From: Prorocentrum cordatum | Taxonomy: Eukaryota; Sar; Dinophyceae; Prorocentrales; Prorocentraceae | Assembly: GCA_963575745.1 (NCBI GenBank) | Contig: CAUYUJ010000880.1 | Coordinates: 442,772 to 472,771, forward strand | DNA: 30,000 bases | Direction: 5' to 3' | In this document: one piece after another, positions 1 to 8,023 of the stretch | Layout of the letters: every line of letters begins with the position of its first letter | How positions within the stretch are numbered: position 1 is the first letter of the stretch | The notes under the pieces: generated by a model | What the model saw: only the letters and a program-made list of their open reading frames with translations | What the model was told of the DNA's origin: nothing | Database searches by the model: none | Position numbers and translations under genes: made by a program

Positions 1-159
1 CTCCTCCTCCTCCTCCTCCTCCTATTGCTCCTCCTCCTCCTCCTCCTCCTCCTCCTCCTCCTCAACCTCCTCCTCCCCCTCCTCCTCCTCCTCCTCCACC
101 GCCTCCTCTTCCTCCTCCTCCTCCTCCTCCTCCTCCTCCTCCTCCTCCTCCTCCTCCTC
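1..159. repeat. (CTC)n polypyrimidine microsatellite
   Basis: Almost pure CTC/CCT triplets with a few interruptions run from the window edge to about 159, so the tract is cut by the window. It translates as poly-Leu, poly-Ser or poly-Pro, which I do not regard as protein. Confidence 0.97.
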
Positions 160-559
160 AGTTCGGACATGATTTCCAGATGTCGGCCTCTGGGGCGTGT
201 CTTCGGGCCCCAGGTCCCGCCAACACTACGGACCCGCACGCAGTGAAACCGGCGAAGGGCGAAGGGGGGGGGGGCGCGACCTGACCTCCTGGGCTCTGGG
301 GCCAAGGATCGAGAGTATCGTGTCGGCAGGCGCGGGGCCGCGGCTTTTGTTCGTGAATCGCGGCTTGGAATCGGAGAGAGGCACCCTCCAGGGCAGGGCG
401 GGGGCGCGGGGGCGCGAAGGTGACGAGGCGTCGCGCCTCGCAGGGCGCGGTGCGCGCCAAGTTCGGCGGCTTGGGCCCCGGAGGGCTCGAGGGCTCGAGG
501 CTTGCCCTCGCGGCGCGAGGGCGGCTGGGTCTTCGAGGGTCAGGACCTGGCCCCTGGAC

Positions 560-692
560 CTCTCCTCGGCATCGCTCGGACGTGTGCATTTTTTCCTTCG
601 GCGAGGACCATCGAGGAGCATCCTTGATCATTTGGCGGAAAAACCACGCACGAAACCGAAAAACACACACACACACACACAGAATGGACGTC
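560..692 (+). repeat. Dispersed repeat with internal (CA)n, copy 1
   Basis: The segment begins GGCATCGCTCGGACGTGTGC, runs through CGGCGAGGA and GAGCATCCTTGATCA, and ends in (CA)n at about 662-681 followed by AATGGACGTCC. Related sequence lies at 17487-17590 (TCGGCGAGGA, AGCATCCTGGATCACCGGGC, GGGCGTCCGACG) and 18587-18690 (GGCATCGCTCGGACGTGTGC, GGGCATCCTGGATTACCG). The three copies have diverged and differ at their ends, which suggests an old interspersed repeat. A short related piece is at 13508-13530. No coding function is assigned. Confidence 0.6.
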
Positions 693-705
693 CTAGCGAT
701 GGCGA

Positions 706-800
706 GTCTCCGCCCTCGACCTCCACCTTCCGCACCATCCGGGCGGCAGGCGCCGCGCAGCGGCCGCCGCCAGCGCGCCGCGGCGGCCTCGGCCGTCGCC
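706..800 (+). repeat. Dispersed repeat, inverted partner at 12965-13065
   Basis: CCCTCGACCTCCACCTTCCG, GCCGCGCAGCGGCCGCCGCC and nearby bases recur on the minus strand at about 12965-13065. Both copies can be read as a peptide with S-T-S-T-F-R-T followed by A-A-Q-R-P-P-P-A-R, so this may be an old duplicated exon fragment. The surrounding DNA (160-1180) is very GC-rich and open on both strands, and I see no convincing gene in it. Confidence 0.5.
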
Positions 801-1563
801 GCGGCCGCTGCGCGGCGGCACCTGCGGCGCGGAAGGCTCCGCGGGCCGAGGTCGATGGCAGGGGCGCGTTCTGACCAGAGGTGCGGTGGAAGCCATCCGT
901 GGCCGCGCGCGAGGGGTGCAGTCGTCCGCGGGCCCCGTGGCCCTCGAGCCTCGATGCTCTTCGCGGCGCGAGGAGAGGTCTGGGTCCAGGGGCCTCGTTG
1001 GACGCCTCCGAGGCCGCGGACGACCTCTTGGAGCCCGCGCCACATCGCCGCGTCGCGCCCTGAGATCCGTCGCAGCGGAAGCACTGCAACATCGTGGAAA
1101 ATTGTGACCAGAGCCCCAGACCCGATCTTTCTGCGCCATCCTTCGAGCTGGATCGATCGTTGAGGGTCCTGGCGCCGCTCGGCATGAGTCGGGCATTTGT
1201 ATCTGCAGGTGGAATATTCCCAACTAGCTGAGAAGTAGTCTGGGAACGAATTTTCGAGTATTTTTGTTGCCACGTATCAGCATCTTTGTATTTTGCATTA
1301 CGCTGGAGAAAACCCAATCAGTGGATGGACCGAAAGTGTTGCAAGCACTATGCCAGGCCGCAGTTTCGCAAGAGGGCCCGAAGAGTCTGACTCATCGATT
1401 GCCCTTGCGTGTTGGATGGGTTTTGGCGTCCTCGCCATTTCAGGCATCCGTCGGCTCAAAACGGCTGAGGAGGTCTCCAATATTGCCCCAGGACGGCGCA
1501 CGAGGGGCCCCGGATGACCCAGCAAACATTGGTTGGACAATTTGCATCCAAAATCAGCTTGTA

Positions 1564-1619
1564 GGAGGAGGAGGAGGAGGAGGAGGAGGAGGAGGAGGGA
1601 GAGGAGGAGGAGGAGGAGG
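1564..1619 (+). repeat. (GGA)n tract grown from an M1 terminus
   Basis: The tract starts inside the M1 right-end motif TTGTAGGAGGA, with no spacer between the motif and the repeat, and runs to about 1619. Confidence 0.85.
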
Positions 1620-1662
1620 CAGATGACCCAGTAAACACGGATTGGGGAATTGTATTCAAAAT

Positions 1663-1678
1663 CTGCCTGTAGGAGGAC
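1663..1678. repeat. LINE target-site duplication, copy 1
   Basis: CTGCCTGTAGGAGGAC lies directly next to the A-tail of the LINE. It is identical to 2987-3002. Confidence 0.93.
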
Positions 1679-2986
1679 TTTTTTTCATCAGCGATGCTCC
1701 TGCCAACTCACGCCGACAGAGAAAAAGGCTCGACCTGGACCTGGGGAAATTTGGGGTGCCTTCCCTTGAGGAGGCCGGACCAGGTCGAGATCGCGAAATT
1801 GTTGGCAGGCCTGTCCAAACACTTCTTACGAAGGTTTCTGAACTGACCGCCAGTGGAATATGCCTTGCACTTCTCACAGGCATATAACAGAGTGCCGTCG
1901 CTGCAATCAAAAACTTTCAATTGGTGCTGGATTTGCCCGATCTCGCGGGTGGCCTCGGGCAGGACACCAGAACATCCGGAACTCTGAGGCTTATGATCCG
2001 AGCGGCGGAAATTCAGACAGCGCTGGCATCTCCAAAAGGAGCGGCACCATGACCATTCATGCAACTGCACAGGCACATCTGCTGGCTGGCGGCTCTCGCC
2101 TGTGGCTCTCGGCACCCCGTCGAGGCTCAGGCGGGGCCAAAGAGGAAGAAGTTGAGCCGCCATGGCGCACACCTTGCGAGCGATGAGCACACGGCGGTCA
2201 ATCTCGACCAGTTCAGCAGCAGAGGCCATCGGGTGGGACCAGGCACCGCGCTTTGCCGCGGCATCGGCAGCGTCGTTCCCAGTCTTATAAAACAGTTGCT
2301 CTGGCGAGAGGCCGCCCGTGTCAGACACGTGCGCTTTCACTTGAATTACATCTCGATACCTAGTCTGAGACATATTTAAAAGGGCACCGGCATAAAGCCT
2401 GTTATTCGAAACCTGATGGGGTACCGGAGCCTTAAAAGCCTGGACCACATTGGCGCAGTCCGAGTATCCCGTCGAGGGCCCGCTAAGGAGCTCATTGGTG
2501 GCGCCGAGGCCGCAGAATTCACCGGCCTGGGAAGTCTGCGGGAGGAAGCGAGGAACGGGTCCACAGAGGGTACACTTGAGCTCTCCGGCCTCGTTATATA
2601 CAGAAGCCCCCCAGCCAGCTCGAGACATCGCCACAATCGGGCTTTTCAGCCCGGATCCGTCGAAAAAGACGTGGCCTTCGATATCCGTGGAAACGTTGTC
2701 GGGATCACCCTCCCAAACCACCTGCATGCCTCCCTCCTCCACGGGCACGGGGACGTAGTCACCTGGGTGTGGGAATATGGCCTTGGTGAACAGCAACCAT
2801 TCGGAATCTTCAGGGCCAAGTGCCAGGGCCTGATCGATCAGGGACTGATCCACAATCTCCGAACGCTGCGCACTCACGGCCTGGCATTGCCATAATCGGT
2901 GAAACATGGTGTCCGGGGCAGCACCGCACTTGCTGCACAGCGACGAGTCCAGGAGGTAGCCACATTCGACCGCTCTGGTACCTGTC
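1679..2986 (-). mobile_element. 5'-truncated non-LTR retrotransposon (LINE) with 16-bp TSD
   Basis: The insertion is 1308 bp. At its plus-strand left edge are seven T, read on the minus strand as a short poly(A) tail following GCTGATG. The 16-mer CTGCCTGTAGGAGGAC is present perfectly at 1663-1678 and again at 2987-3002, flanking the insertion. The 5' end stops abruptly inside the coding sequence. The 3' untranslated part between the TGA stop and the A-tail is only about 22 bp. Poly(A), target duplication and 5' truncation are the usual marks of target-primed reverse transcription. The target is the right terminus of an M1 element. Confidence 0.93.
1708..2986 (-). pseudogene. LINE ORF2 C-terminal fragment: zinc knuckle, RNase H, zinc-finger tail
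   Basis: An open frame of about 425 codons reaches the truncation point; an internal Met sits at 2907. Just upstream of that Met is C-S-K-C-G, and after it H-R-L-W-Q-C, the CX2C...HX4C knuckle seen after LINE reverse transcriptases. Counting from the Met, an RNase H fold follows: D83 in FFDGSG, E130 in QAGEFCGL, D150 in GYSDCANVV, then KAH near 193 and GNDAADAAAK near 212. These supply the acidic catalytic residues. The C-terminal part holds more Cys/His pairs (WRCQRC, YACEKC). The frame ends at TGA 1708-1710. Endonuclease and reverse transcriptase are missing, so the copy cannot move by itself. The intact frame suggests a recent insertion. Confidence 0.9.
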
Positions 2987-3002
2987 CTGCCTGTAGGAGG
3001 AC
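2987..3002. repeat. LINE target-site duplication, copy 2
   Basis: Identical 16-mer at the truncated 5' end of the LINE. It continues directly into a GGA tract. Confidence 0.93.
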
Positions 3003-3068
3003 GGGGAGGGGGAGGAGGAGGAGGAGGAGGAGGAGGAGGAGGAGGAGGAGGAGACGGAGGAGGAGGAC
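3003..3068 (+). repeat. (GGA)n tract between LINE TSD and M1 terminal end
   Basis: A polypurine tract continues the GTAGGAGGAC of the TSD and re-enters M1 sequence as GGAGGACATGCCCGACCG at about 3063-3080. It looks like expansion inside the M1 right terminus. Confidence 0.85.
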
Positions 3069-3076
3069 ATGCCCGA

Positions 3077-3210
3077 CCGATAATTAGCGTTTGCTAAGCT
3101 GCTCTGGGCGTTTACTGAGCAGCCCTTGCCCTCTTCGATGTCTCCTTTGGGTACGTTTACTAAACGGCTTCGCGTGTCGGGGTGATTATCTTGAGGGTGG
3201 ATGTTCTGCT
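3077..3210 (+). repeat. Dispersed repeat with CGTTTACTRAACGGCT motifs, copy A
   Basis: CGATAATTAGCGTTTGCTAA, GGGCGTTTACTGAGCAG, CGTTTACTAAACGGCTTCGC and GGGGTGATTATCTTGAGGGT recur in the same order at 17690-17830. Each copy holds three imperfect repetitions of CGTTTACTRAACGG, which is itself partly palindromic. No protein is assigned. Confidence 0.75.
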
Positions 3211-3214
3211 CTTC

Positions 3215-3368
3215 AGGAAAGGTAGCCATACCGCTAACCCTCGCCATTTTACCCTTTTTTGAGGCTTCCTGGGAGGCCCTCGTCGCCGATGCAGTCGCTT
3301 CGACATGTTGGCCAGAACGCGCCCCAGGAGAAGTCCGGAAGGAGCGGTATCGATACACTTCCCCAGGG
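3215..3368 (+). repeat. Dispersed repeat pair with 19845-19990
   Basis: Segments such as GCCATACCGCTAACCCT, GGCTTCCTGGGAGGCCCTCG, TGGCCAGAACGCGCCCC and AGCGGTATCGATAC match 19845-19990 in order with scattered substitutions. On the minus strand both can be read with R-T-S-x-G-x-R-S-x-Q-x-x-E-A in common, so this may be a fragment of an old coding element. Confidence 0.6.
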
Positions 3369-3596
3369 CAAGCTTTTCGCCCTAGCTCCATGTTTGATCG
3401 TCGCAAGCCTGGGCCATGGGCCCCAGAGGCCGAAATCGAGGCGTCTATGGGAGAGGGCTCGCCGCGGCAGGGGTCCGCCAAGGCAGGCCGCGCCCGAGGC
3501 CGAGGCCGCCGGTCTCGCCCGCGCAGAGCCCCTTCCTTGAACGTTCGCTTCGGAGAGGGGGCCTTCCCGGGGCCCACCGGACAGATCTCTTCGTCT

Positions 3597-3804
3597 CGAT
3601 CCTCCTCTTCCTCCTCCTCTTCCTCCTCGTCTCCTCCTCCTCCTCCTTCCCCTCCTCCTCCCTCCTCCTCCTCCTCCTTCTCCTCCTCTCCTCCTCCTCC
3701 TCCCCCTCCTCCTCCTCCGGTTCCTCGCCCTCCCTCCTCCTCCTCCTCCTCCTCCTCCTCCTCCTCCTCCTCCTCCTCCTCCTCGTCCTCCTCCTCCTCC
3801 TCGA
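3597..3804. repeat. (CCT)n polypyrimidine tract
   Basis: About 200 bp of CCT/CTC triplets with TTC, CCC and TCG interruptions. Confidence 0.95.
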
Positions 3805-3862
3805 ATTCAACTCTATTGAGATCGACGCGGGGATGCTGGGGGACAGGGATGTCTCCGTGGGC

Positions 3863-4028
3863 GCCAAGGTGGGTAACATTTGGCCCAATCTAGCTTATAG
3901 GTGGGCCGGTTCGAGAAATACGCCAAGCGGGCGGAGCCCACTTCTCGTAGCCCCCCCATTAGCCGCTTGTGGCATGTGTAACTCACACATAAGCTAAGTG
4001 AGGCCAGACAGATATAACCCACCTTGGC
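3863..4028. mobile_element. Short inverted-repeat element with GCCAAGGTGGGT ends
   Basis: The left end reads GCCAAGGTGGGTAACAT and the right end, reverse-complemented, GCCAAGGTGGGTTATAT. Inside, CTAGCTTATAGG pairs with TTAGCTTATGTG, so the arms extend imperfectly to about 45 bp. At 166 bp with no coding capacity it resembles a MITE. I found no clear target duplication. Confidence 0.6.
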
Positions 4029-4439
4029 ATACACGGGACGTCCGACGCAGCGTCGACGCATGAGCGGAGGAGACTTTTCCCAGGGTCTGGCGATGATCGG
4101 ATTATCGTAACATGACATGTCGGCTGCGCAGGCCGAACGGGGGCACGCAGTAACGGTGCAGGCGAAAGCGAGAGGAATAGGTTAACGGCTGGCACCTCCC
4201 CTTTCCTCCCTGACCAGCTAAACCCAGGCCATCGCCGATGCTTACTCCGAGCTTCTCAATAAGCGTCGGGGGGGCGTCACCCCCGCCGACAGCTCCCCAT
4301 CGACCCCCGTTGCGGGCAGCCACCGCGCGCCGAAGGCGCTCCGACCCCCGTCGCGGCGCGACGACGAGGCGAGGTTGACCCCCGTCGGGGGGGTCCCCCT
4401 CCGCGCTTATTAAGAAACTCAGAGTATTTATTATTCAGG

Positions 4440-4640
4440 AACTGGAGAAACATCGAGCGAGTGTATCCGGGAGGGTCCCCAGAGCGAGCACCTGACCCTT
4501 GCTGCGCGCGGCGCGCCCGAGGAGCGCCTGCGGGAGCAGGTGCACTCCACCGTCGCGCGCTTCCGGCGGGTGCGCGAGCTGGCCTTGAAGGATCGGGTGT
4601 TGCCAAAGTCGGTAGATCGAAATTGGTACGGAAGTAATGC
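4440..4640 (+). other. Possible coding exon, unrecognised
   Basis: The plus strand can be read as an amphipathic Glu/Arg/Leu-rich peptide including EHLTLAARGAPEERLREQVH followed by STVARFRRVRELALK, with G/C-ending codons. That composition is exon-like, but there is no family match and no clear splice site. The opposite strand is also open, so confidence is low. Confidence 0.25.
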
Positions 4641-4699
4641 AAGAATGGGGACATACCAAAAGCTCAGTCTGTCCGTTTTGATTCGGGCTCGCTGTCGCG

Positions 4700-4802
4700 T
4701 TGCCCGTTTGAGTCAACAGGTCGCCTGCCCAACAGCGGCCGCTGTCGGTTTTGGATAGCAGTTGCGGTTGGGCATGGTACCCGTGCGTTCCGTATTTTTT
4801 TC
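4700..4802 (+). repeat. Dispersed repeat pair with 20055-20165
   Basis: GTCGCCTGCCCAACAGC, GCGGCCGCTG, GTTGGGCAT and GTACCCGTGC(G/T)TTCCGTA appear in the same order at 20055-20165. There the partner sits directly after the partner of 3215-3368, whereas here the two halves are about 1.3 kb apart. The 4000-4440 and 4800-5200 stretches show no supported gene. Confidence 0.65.
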
Positions 4803-5204
4803 CGGGCGTGCCAGCCAAGGTGTCTTTGGCCGAAGGTGCCCCCCGCTTGTCGCGCCACTTCGGCTCACCCCGAGTCCACTCTGGGCCTCGTGAGGGCTTC
4901 TCTGGAGGCCAGCTGTGCCTGCTGGGGGAGCTGGGATCAGTCAGGTCCAGGGTGCGGAGCGGGCACGTCGCTCCGGGGCACCCCAGAACGCCTCTGAGAG
5001 CCTTCGGGGCGCAATGACACTGCGTCGGAGCCAGGTGTGTCCCCCAGGCCCGGCGGCGGTCGGAGATTCCCGGTTCATCCTCGTCCTGCCCTCGCTTTCT
5101 GGGGCAGCGGCTGGAGGAGGGCCACTTCCTCGGCTGCGCGCAGGAGTGGCCCTTCGCCGGGGAGGACTTTGCTGCGGGTCTGCCAGGGTCCTCCCTGCGC
5201 ACGT

Positions 5205-6740
5205 CTAGTCAGACCCCCCGCGGACCCTGAAAAGCCTCGCGCGGCTGATTGCGCGAGCCAGCTTGACGCAATTCCGGAGAGCGCGCTGGCATTGGATCTC
5301 GGCGATCCGCTCCTCGGGTGGCCTCATCATGTCCTTCTGCCCTGTGAGTTCGAGGTGCCGCGCTTGCAGCTCCAGGGGGCAGGGGCACTCGTCGCCCTCG
5401 CGGTCCTCGGGCAGGTCCTCGAGGCGGAGGCAGTCGCCGTCGAGGCCGCCCCAGTTCTGCACCGGCGGCTCGGCCTCGGGCCATCCTTGGACAGCTTCCG
5501 GCCGATGCCTCGCGAGTTTCGGCTCGGTACCGCGGCCTGGCTCGATCGACTGGCCACTGGGCTCGAGGCCCGACGCGACGGGGGCAGGCCTCGGAGATGC
5601 AGCAGAGGCGCTCGCAGGGCCCCCGGGAGCGCGGGCACCTGCCGTCCGCTGCCGGCTCCGTCGCTGCAGCCCTTCGCTCTGGGGGACCCAGTGGATCTTC
5701 GCCTCGGCCTCGCGGCTTGCGGCCTCGAGCTGTCTGTCGGCGCGGGCTCTGGCTCCTGCCGGAGGCTCGTGGCGCCCGGGGCCGTGGGCGCGGAGGCCGC
5801 GCCCCGTGGCCACGCTCGGGGAGCCAAGGCCTCGGCGCACTGGCTCCGGCTCGACGGGCTGCCGGCGAGCACGAGGCTCTGGCCGCGCTGCTGCTCGAGG
5901 AAGGCGATGGCCCAGCTCGCGACGCCAGTATCGTTTATCCGATCCCCACCCCCACCCCCACCCCCTTCGAGACCCCCACCAACTTGCCACCCAGTTGGGG
6001 ATACACCCTTCGAAACCCGAGGGGAAGGACCCATATCCCCATCTAGGGGGGGACATCGGCCAGTGGGGCCCAGGCCACGCCGCTGGGGATGGGGATCGGA
6101 TAAGCAGTACGCACGACGAGCTCGCCCGCCCAGGCCCTCGGCTGCCCCCGCGCGTCGATGGCCTCGAAGACCACGGCGCGATCGCCCGCCGAGAGCTCGA
6201 GGAGAGCGCTGCGCTGTCCCCGGGAGCAGGCGGCCGAGGGGCTCGCCTGCTCGGAAGCGCGCGCCGCCCCGCCGTCGCGCCGCCCGCAGGTGGCGTCGCG
6301 GCGCCAGGTGCCATTCTCAAGGTCCACGTCGCTCACTGGGCAGCGGCGCCCGCGCGGCACGAGGAGCGCGCTTCGCTCTTCCTGGCAGACGTTGGCGCTC
6401 TGCTCGAGTCTAGCCAGCCCCCGGCGGTTGAGATGTTGATGGGGGTCAAGCGGCGCCCGCCTCCAGCGCTCGAGTTGGCTTGGTCCACTTGAGCCTTCTC
6501 GCCGGGGAAGTCCTCGTATGCCTTGGCCCTTTCGGCCTCGGCGGCGCCGTTGTCAAACTTCTGCGCGCGGGCCTCGGCGGAGATTGAACCGAGCTCGATT
6601 TTCCGGAGATGCACTTCCTCCTCGCCGCGCAGCTTGAGCCAGAGCGCGTCGGCTTCGACGACCAGGCTCGCGTCGGCTCGGCGCTCGACGAAGGCCTCGA
6701 TGTCCCCGGCGAAGAGGCTGAGATCCCCGGGGCTGACTCT
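5205..6740 (-). CDS. Unrecognised gene or gene remnant, minus strand, multi-segment
   Basis: Three protein-like segments with G/C-ending codons lie in order on the minus strand. First, about 6740-6480, including ADALWLKLRGEEEVHLRKIE and AEAERAKAYEDFPGEK. Second, about 6480-6105, including LARLEQSANVCQEERSALLV and SAGDRAVVFEAIDARGQPRA. Third, 5925-5205, including SWAIAFLEQQRGQSLVLAG and GLDGDCLRLEDLPEDREGDE, ending in TAG. Segments two and three join in frame when the element at 5931-6104 is removed. Frame changes near 6480 and near 5780 remain unexplained: short introns, indels, or decay. I recognise no domain. The polypurine tract on its 5' side (6743-7132) would lie in an intron or upstream. 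Coordinates are approximate. Confidence 0.5.
5931..6104 (-). mobile_element. Candidate introner: 174-bp inverted-repeat element with CAGTA duplication
   Basis: Terminal repeats read TTATCCGATCCCCACCCCCA on one side and TTATCCGATCCCCATCCCCA on the other, differing at one position. CAGTA flanks it at 5926-5930 and 6105-6109. Removing the element with one CAGTA joins minus-strand ELVVRT to GVASWAIAF in phase (ACT G|GC GTC). It therefore behaves as an intron created by insertion. The termini do not give a GT/GC-AG intron, so splicing would be non-canonical, as reported for some dinoflagellate-lineage introners. Confidence 0.65.
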
Positions 6741-6742
6741 CC

Positions 6743-7132
6743 CGTCCTCCCTCCTCCCTCCTCCTTCGTCCTCCTCCCGCCTCTTCCCACTTCACTCCTC
6801 CTCCTCCTCCTCCTCCTCCTCCTCCTCCTCCTCCTCCTCCTACTCCTCCTCCTCCCTCCTCCTCCTCCTCCTCCTCCTCCTCCTCCTCCTTCCTCCTCCC
6901 TCCTCCTCCTCCTCCTCCTCCTCCTCCTCCCTCCTCCTCCTCCTCCTTCCTCCTCCTCCTCCTCCCTCCTCCTCCTCCTCCTCCTCCTCGTCCTCCCTCC
7001 TCTCTTCTCCTCCTGCTCCTCCTCCTTCCCCTCCTCCTCCTCCTCCTCCTCCTCCTCTTGTTCCTCCTCCTCCTCTTTTTCCTCCTCCCCCTCCTCCTTT
7101 TCCTCCCCCTTTTGTTCCTCCCTAATCCTCCC
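6743..7132. repeat. Long (CCT)n polypyrimidine tract
   Basis: About 390 bp of CCT triplets broken by CCC, TCT and TGT variants. It lies on the 5' side of the minus-strand gene, where it would be a GGA-rich intron or upstream sequence. Confidence 0.95.
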
Positions 7133-7159
7133 TCCACTGTGCTCTTCCGCCCCCCCGAA

Positions 7160-7420
7160 GCGCCCCGACAGAGCTCGAGAGAGAGAGGGCATCCGAAAAT
7201 TCTCGGAGAGCCTTGCAGCGACCTCGGAGAGCTCCCTCCTCCGAGAGAGCTCGAGAGAGGGCCCGAAAGCTCGAGAGAGGGCTTCGGAAAGGCCTTCTCG
7301 GAGAGCCTTTGGATGGCCTCGGAGAGCCTCTGAGGCGGCCCCGGACAGCCTCGGGGAAGAGCCTCGGGGGAACGCGTGCGGGGAGCTCCCGAGTGGCCTC
7401 GGACAGCTTCGGAGGGGCTG
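7160..7420 (+). repeat. Degenerate CTCGGAGAGCC / CTCGAGAGAGG repeat
   Basis: Short imperfect repetitions of CTCGGAGAGC, CTCGAGAGAGGGC and CCTCGGAGAGCC fill this stretch in no fixed register. Confidence 0.6.
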
Positions 7421-7421
7421 A

Positions 7422-7431
7422 CGGCGACGAG

Positions 7432-7481
<50 letters not shown>

Positions 7482-7487
7482 ACGATG
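7422..7487 (+). repeat. (GAC)n microsatellite
   Basis: Near-perfect GAC/ACG triplets. They would encode poly-Asp on the plus strand, but nothing around them supports a gene there. Confidence 0.95.
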
Positions 7488-7499
7488 ACTAAATTTGGC

Positions 7500-7715
7500 T
7501 TAGGCTGTAGCCTGTCAATCGTGTAGCCCGTGCTGCTCGATGGAGCCGCCTCCTTGAGCTTAGAGCATGGCAACAGCCAGTGCCCGCATCGGCGTTGCTT
7601 CAGGTTGTATCTGCGCGTCCCTGCTGGGAGTGCAAGTTCACGCCGTCCTGGACCGCACGGGTGGAGAATACCAGGGCCACACTCCACGATCGCGTCGAGC
7701 TTCTTCAAGGAGCTA
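7500..7715 (-). other. Possible exon, Cys/His-containing, unrecognised
   Basis: The minus strand reads KKLDAIVECGPGILHPCGPG, then RRYNLKQRRCGHWLLPCSKL, with well-spaced Cys residues and a balanced composition. It could be an exon upstream of the 5205-6740 gene or a fragment of a zinc-binding protein. No start, stop or splice site is certain. Confidence 0.35.
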
Positions 7716-7751
7716 TCCCCGAGTGGTGCTGGAACGGCGATGGACGACGAG

Positions 7752-7882
7752 GGAGGCTCGATCCTCGATCGATCCTCGCATCGAGGATTCAAGATCCTTG
7801 GACGTCGAATCCCAGATCTCGGGATCTGGACCCCCCGACGGCCCGGAGATCCCGGGTCCCTGATCCGAGGATCGAGGATCGA
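7752..7882. repeat. Inverted-repeat cluster of GATCCTCG units
   Basis: TCGATCCTCGATC on the left pairs with GATCGAGGATCGA on the right. Between them lie further pairable pieces, including CAGATCTCGGGATCTG and GGAGATCCCGGGTCC. The whole can form a branched hairpin. No gene is seen. Confidence 0.6.
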
Positions 7883-7924
7883 ATGGACGATGGAGCATGT
7901 TTGTTTATTTTGCGCAGGAGGATG

Positions 7925-7985
7925 GCCCGTGATTTATAGATGTATATATACATATGTAAATAAATATATACATACAGATCTACAA
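7925..7985. repeat. TATA/CATA-rich microsatellite
   Basis: TATATATACATATG and AATATATACATACA-type low-complexity sequence in otherwise GC-rich DNA. Confidence 0.7.
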
Positions 7986-8023
7986 CACATGGAGCGCGAG
8001 CGCTCGGCCTCATGCGGCGTTCT

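Larger units (their letters stand above)
1184..1678 (+). repeat. M1 element pieces: left end and duplicated right end
   Basis: ATGAGTCGGGC at 1184 matches the left terminus of the M1 family (see 20563-20721). Two right-end-like segments follow, starting GATGACCCAG at 1513 and 1622 (109 bp apart). Each contains a version of CAAAATC(A/T)G(C/T)(T/C)TGTAGGAGGA. In the first the terminus has expanded into a GGA tract. The second is the left-hand target-site copy of the LINE. The left end cannot be paired with one right end by a target duplication, so the region is rearranged. Confidence 0.55.

Noticed and set aside
160-1160. Overlapping 225-370-codon frames on both strands
   Set aside because: Very GC-rich DNA with open frames everywhere. 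No domain, and the peptides are Arg/Pro/Ala-rich on both strands.
5205-6320. Whole 371-codon minus-strand frame as one exon
   Set aside because: It reads through the inverted-repeat element in a frame with repetitive Gly/Trp/Ser. The in-phase join across the element uses another frame and looks more protein-like.
6446-7792. Long minus-strand frame of about 448 codons rich in Arg/Glu/Gly
   Set aside because: Most of it is the translated polypurine tract. Only its ends look protein-like and they are described separately.
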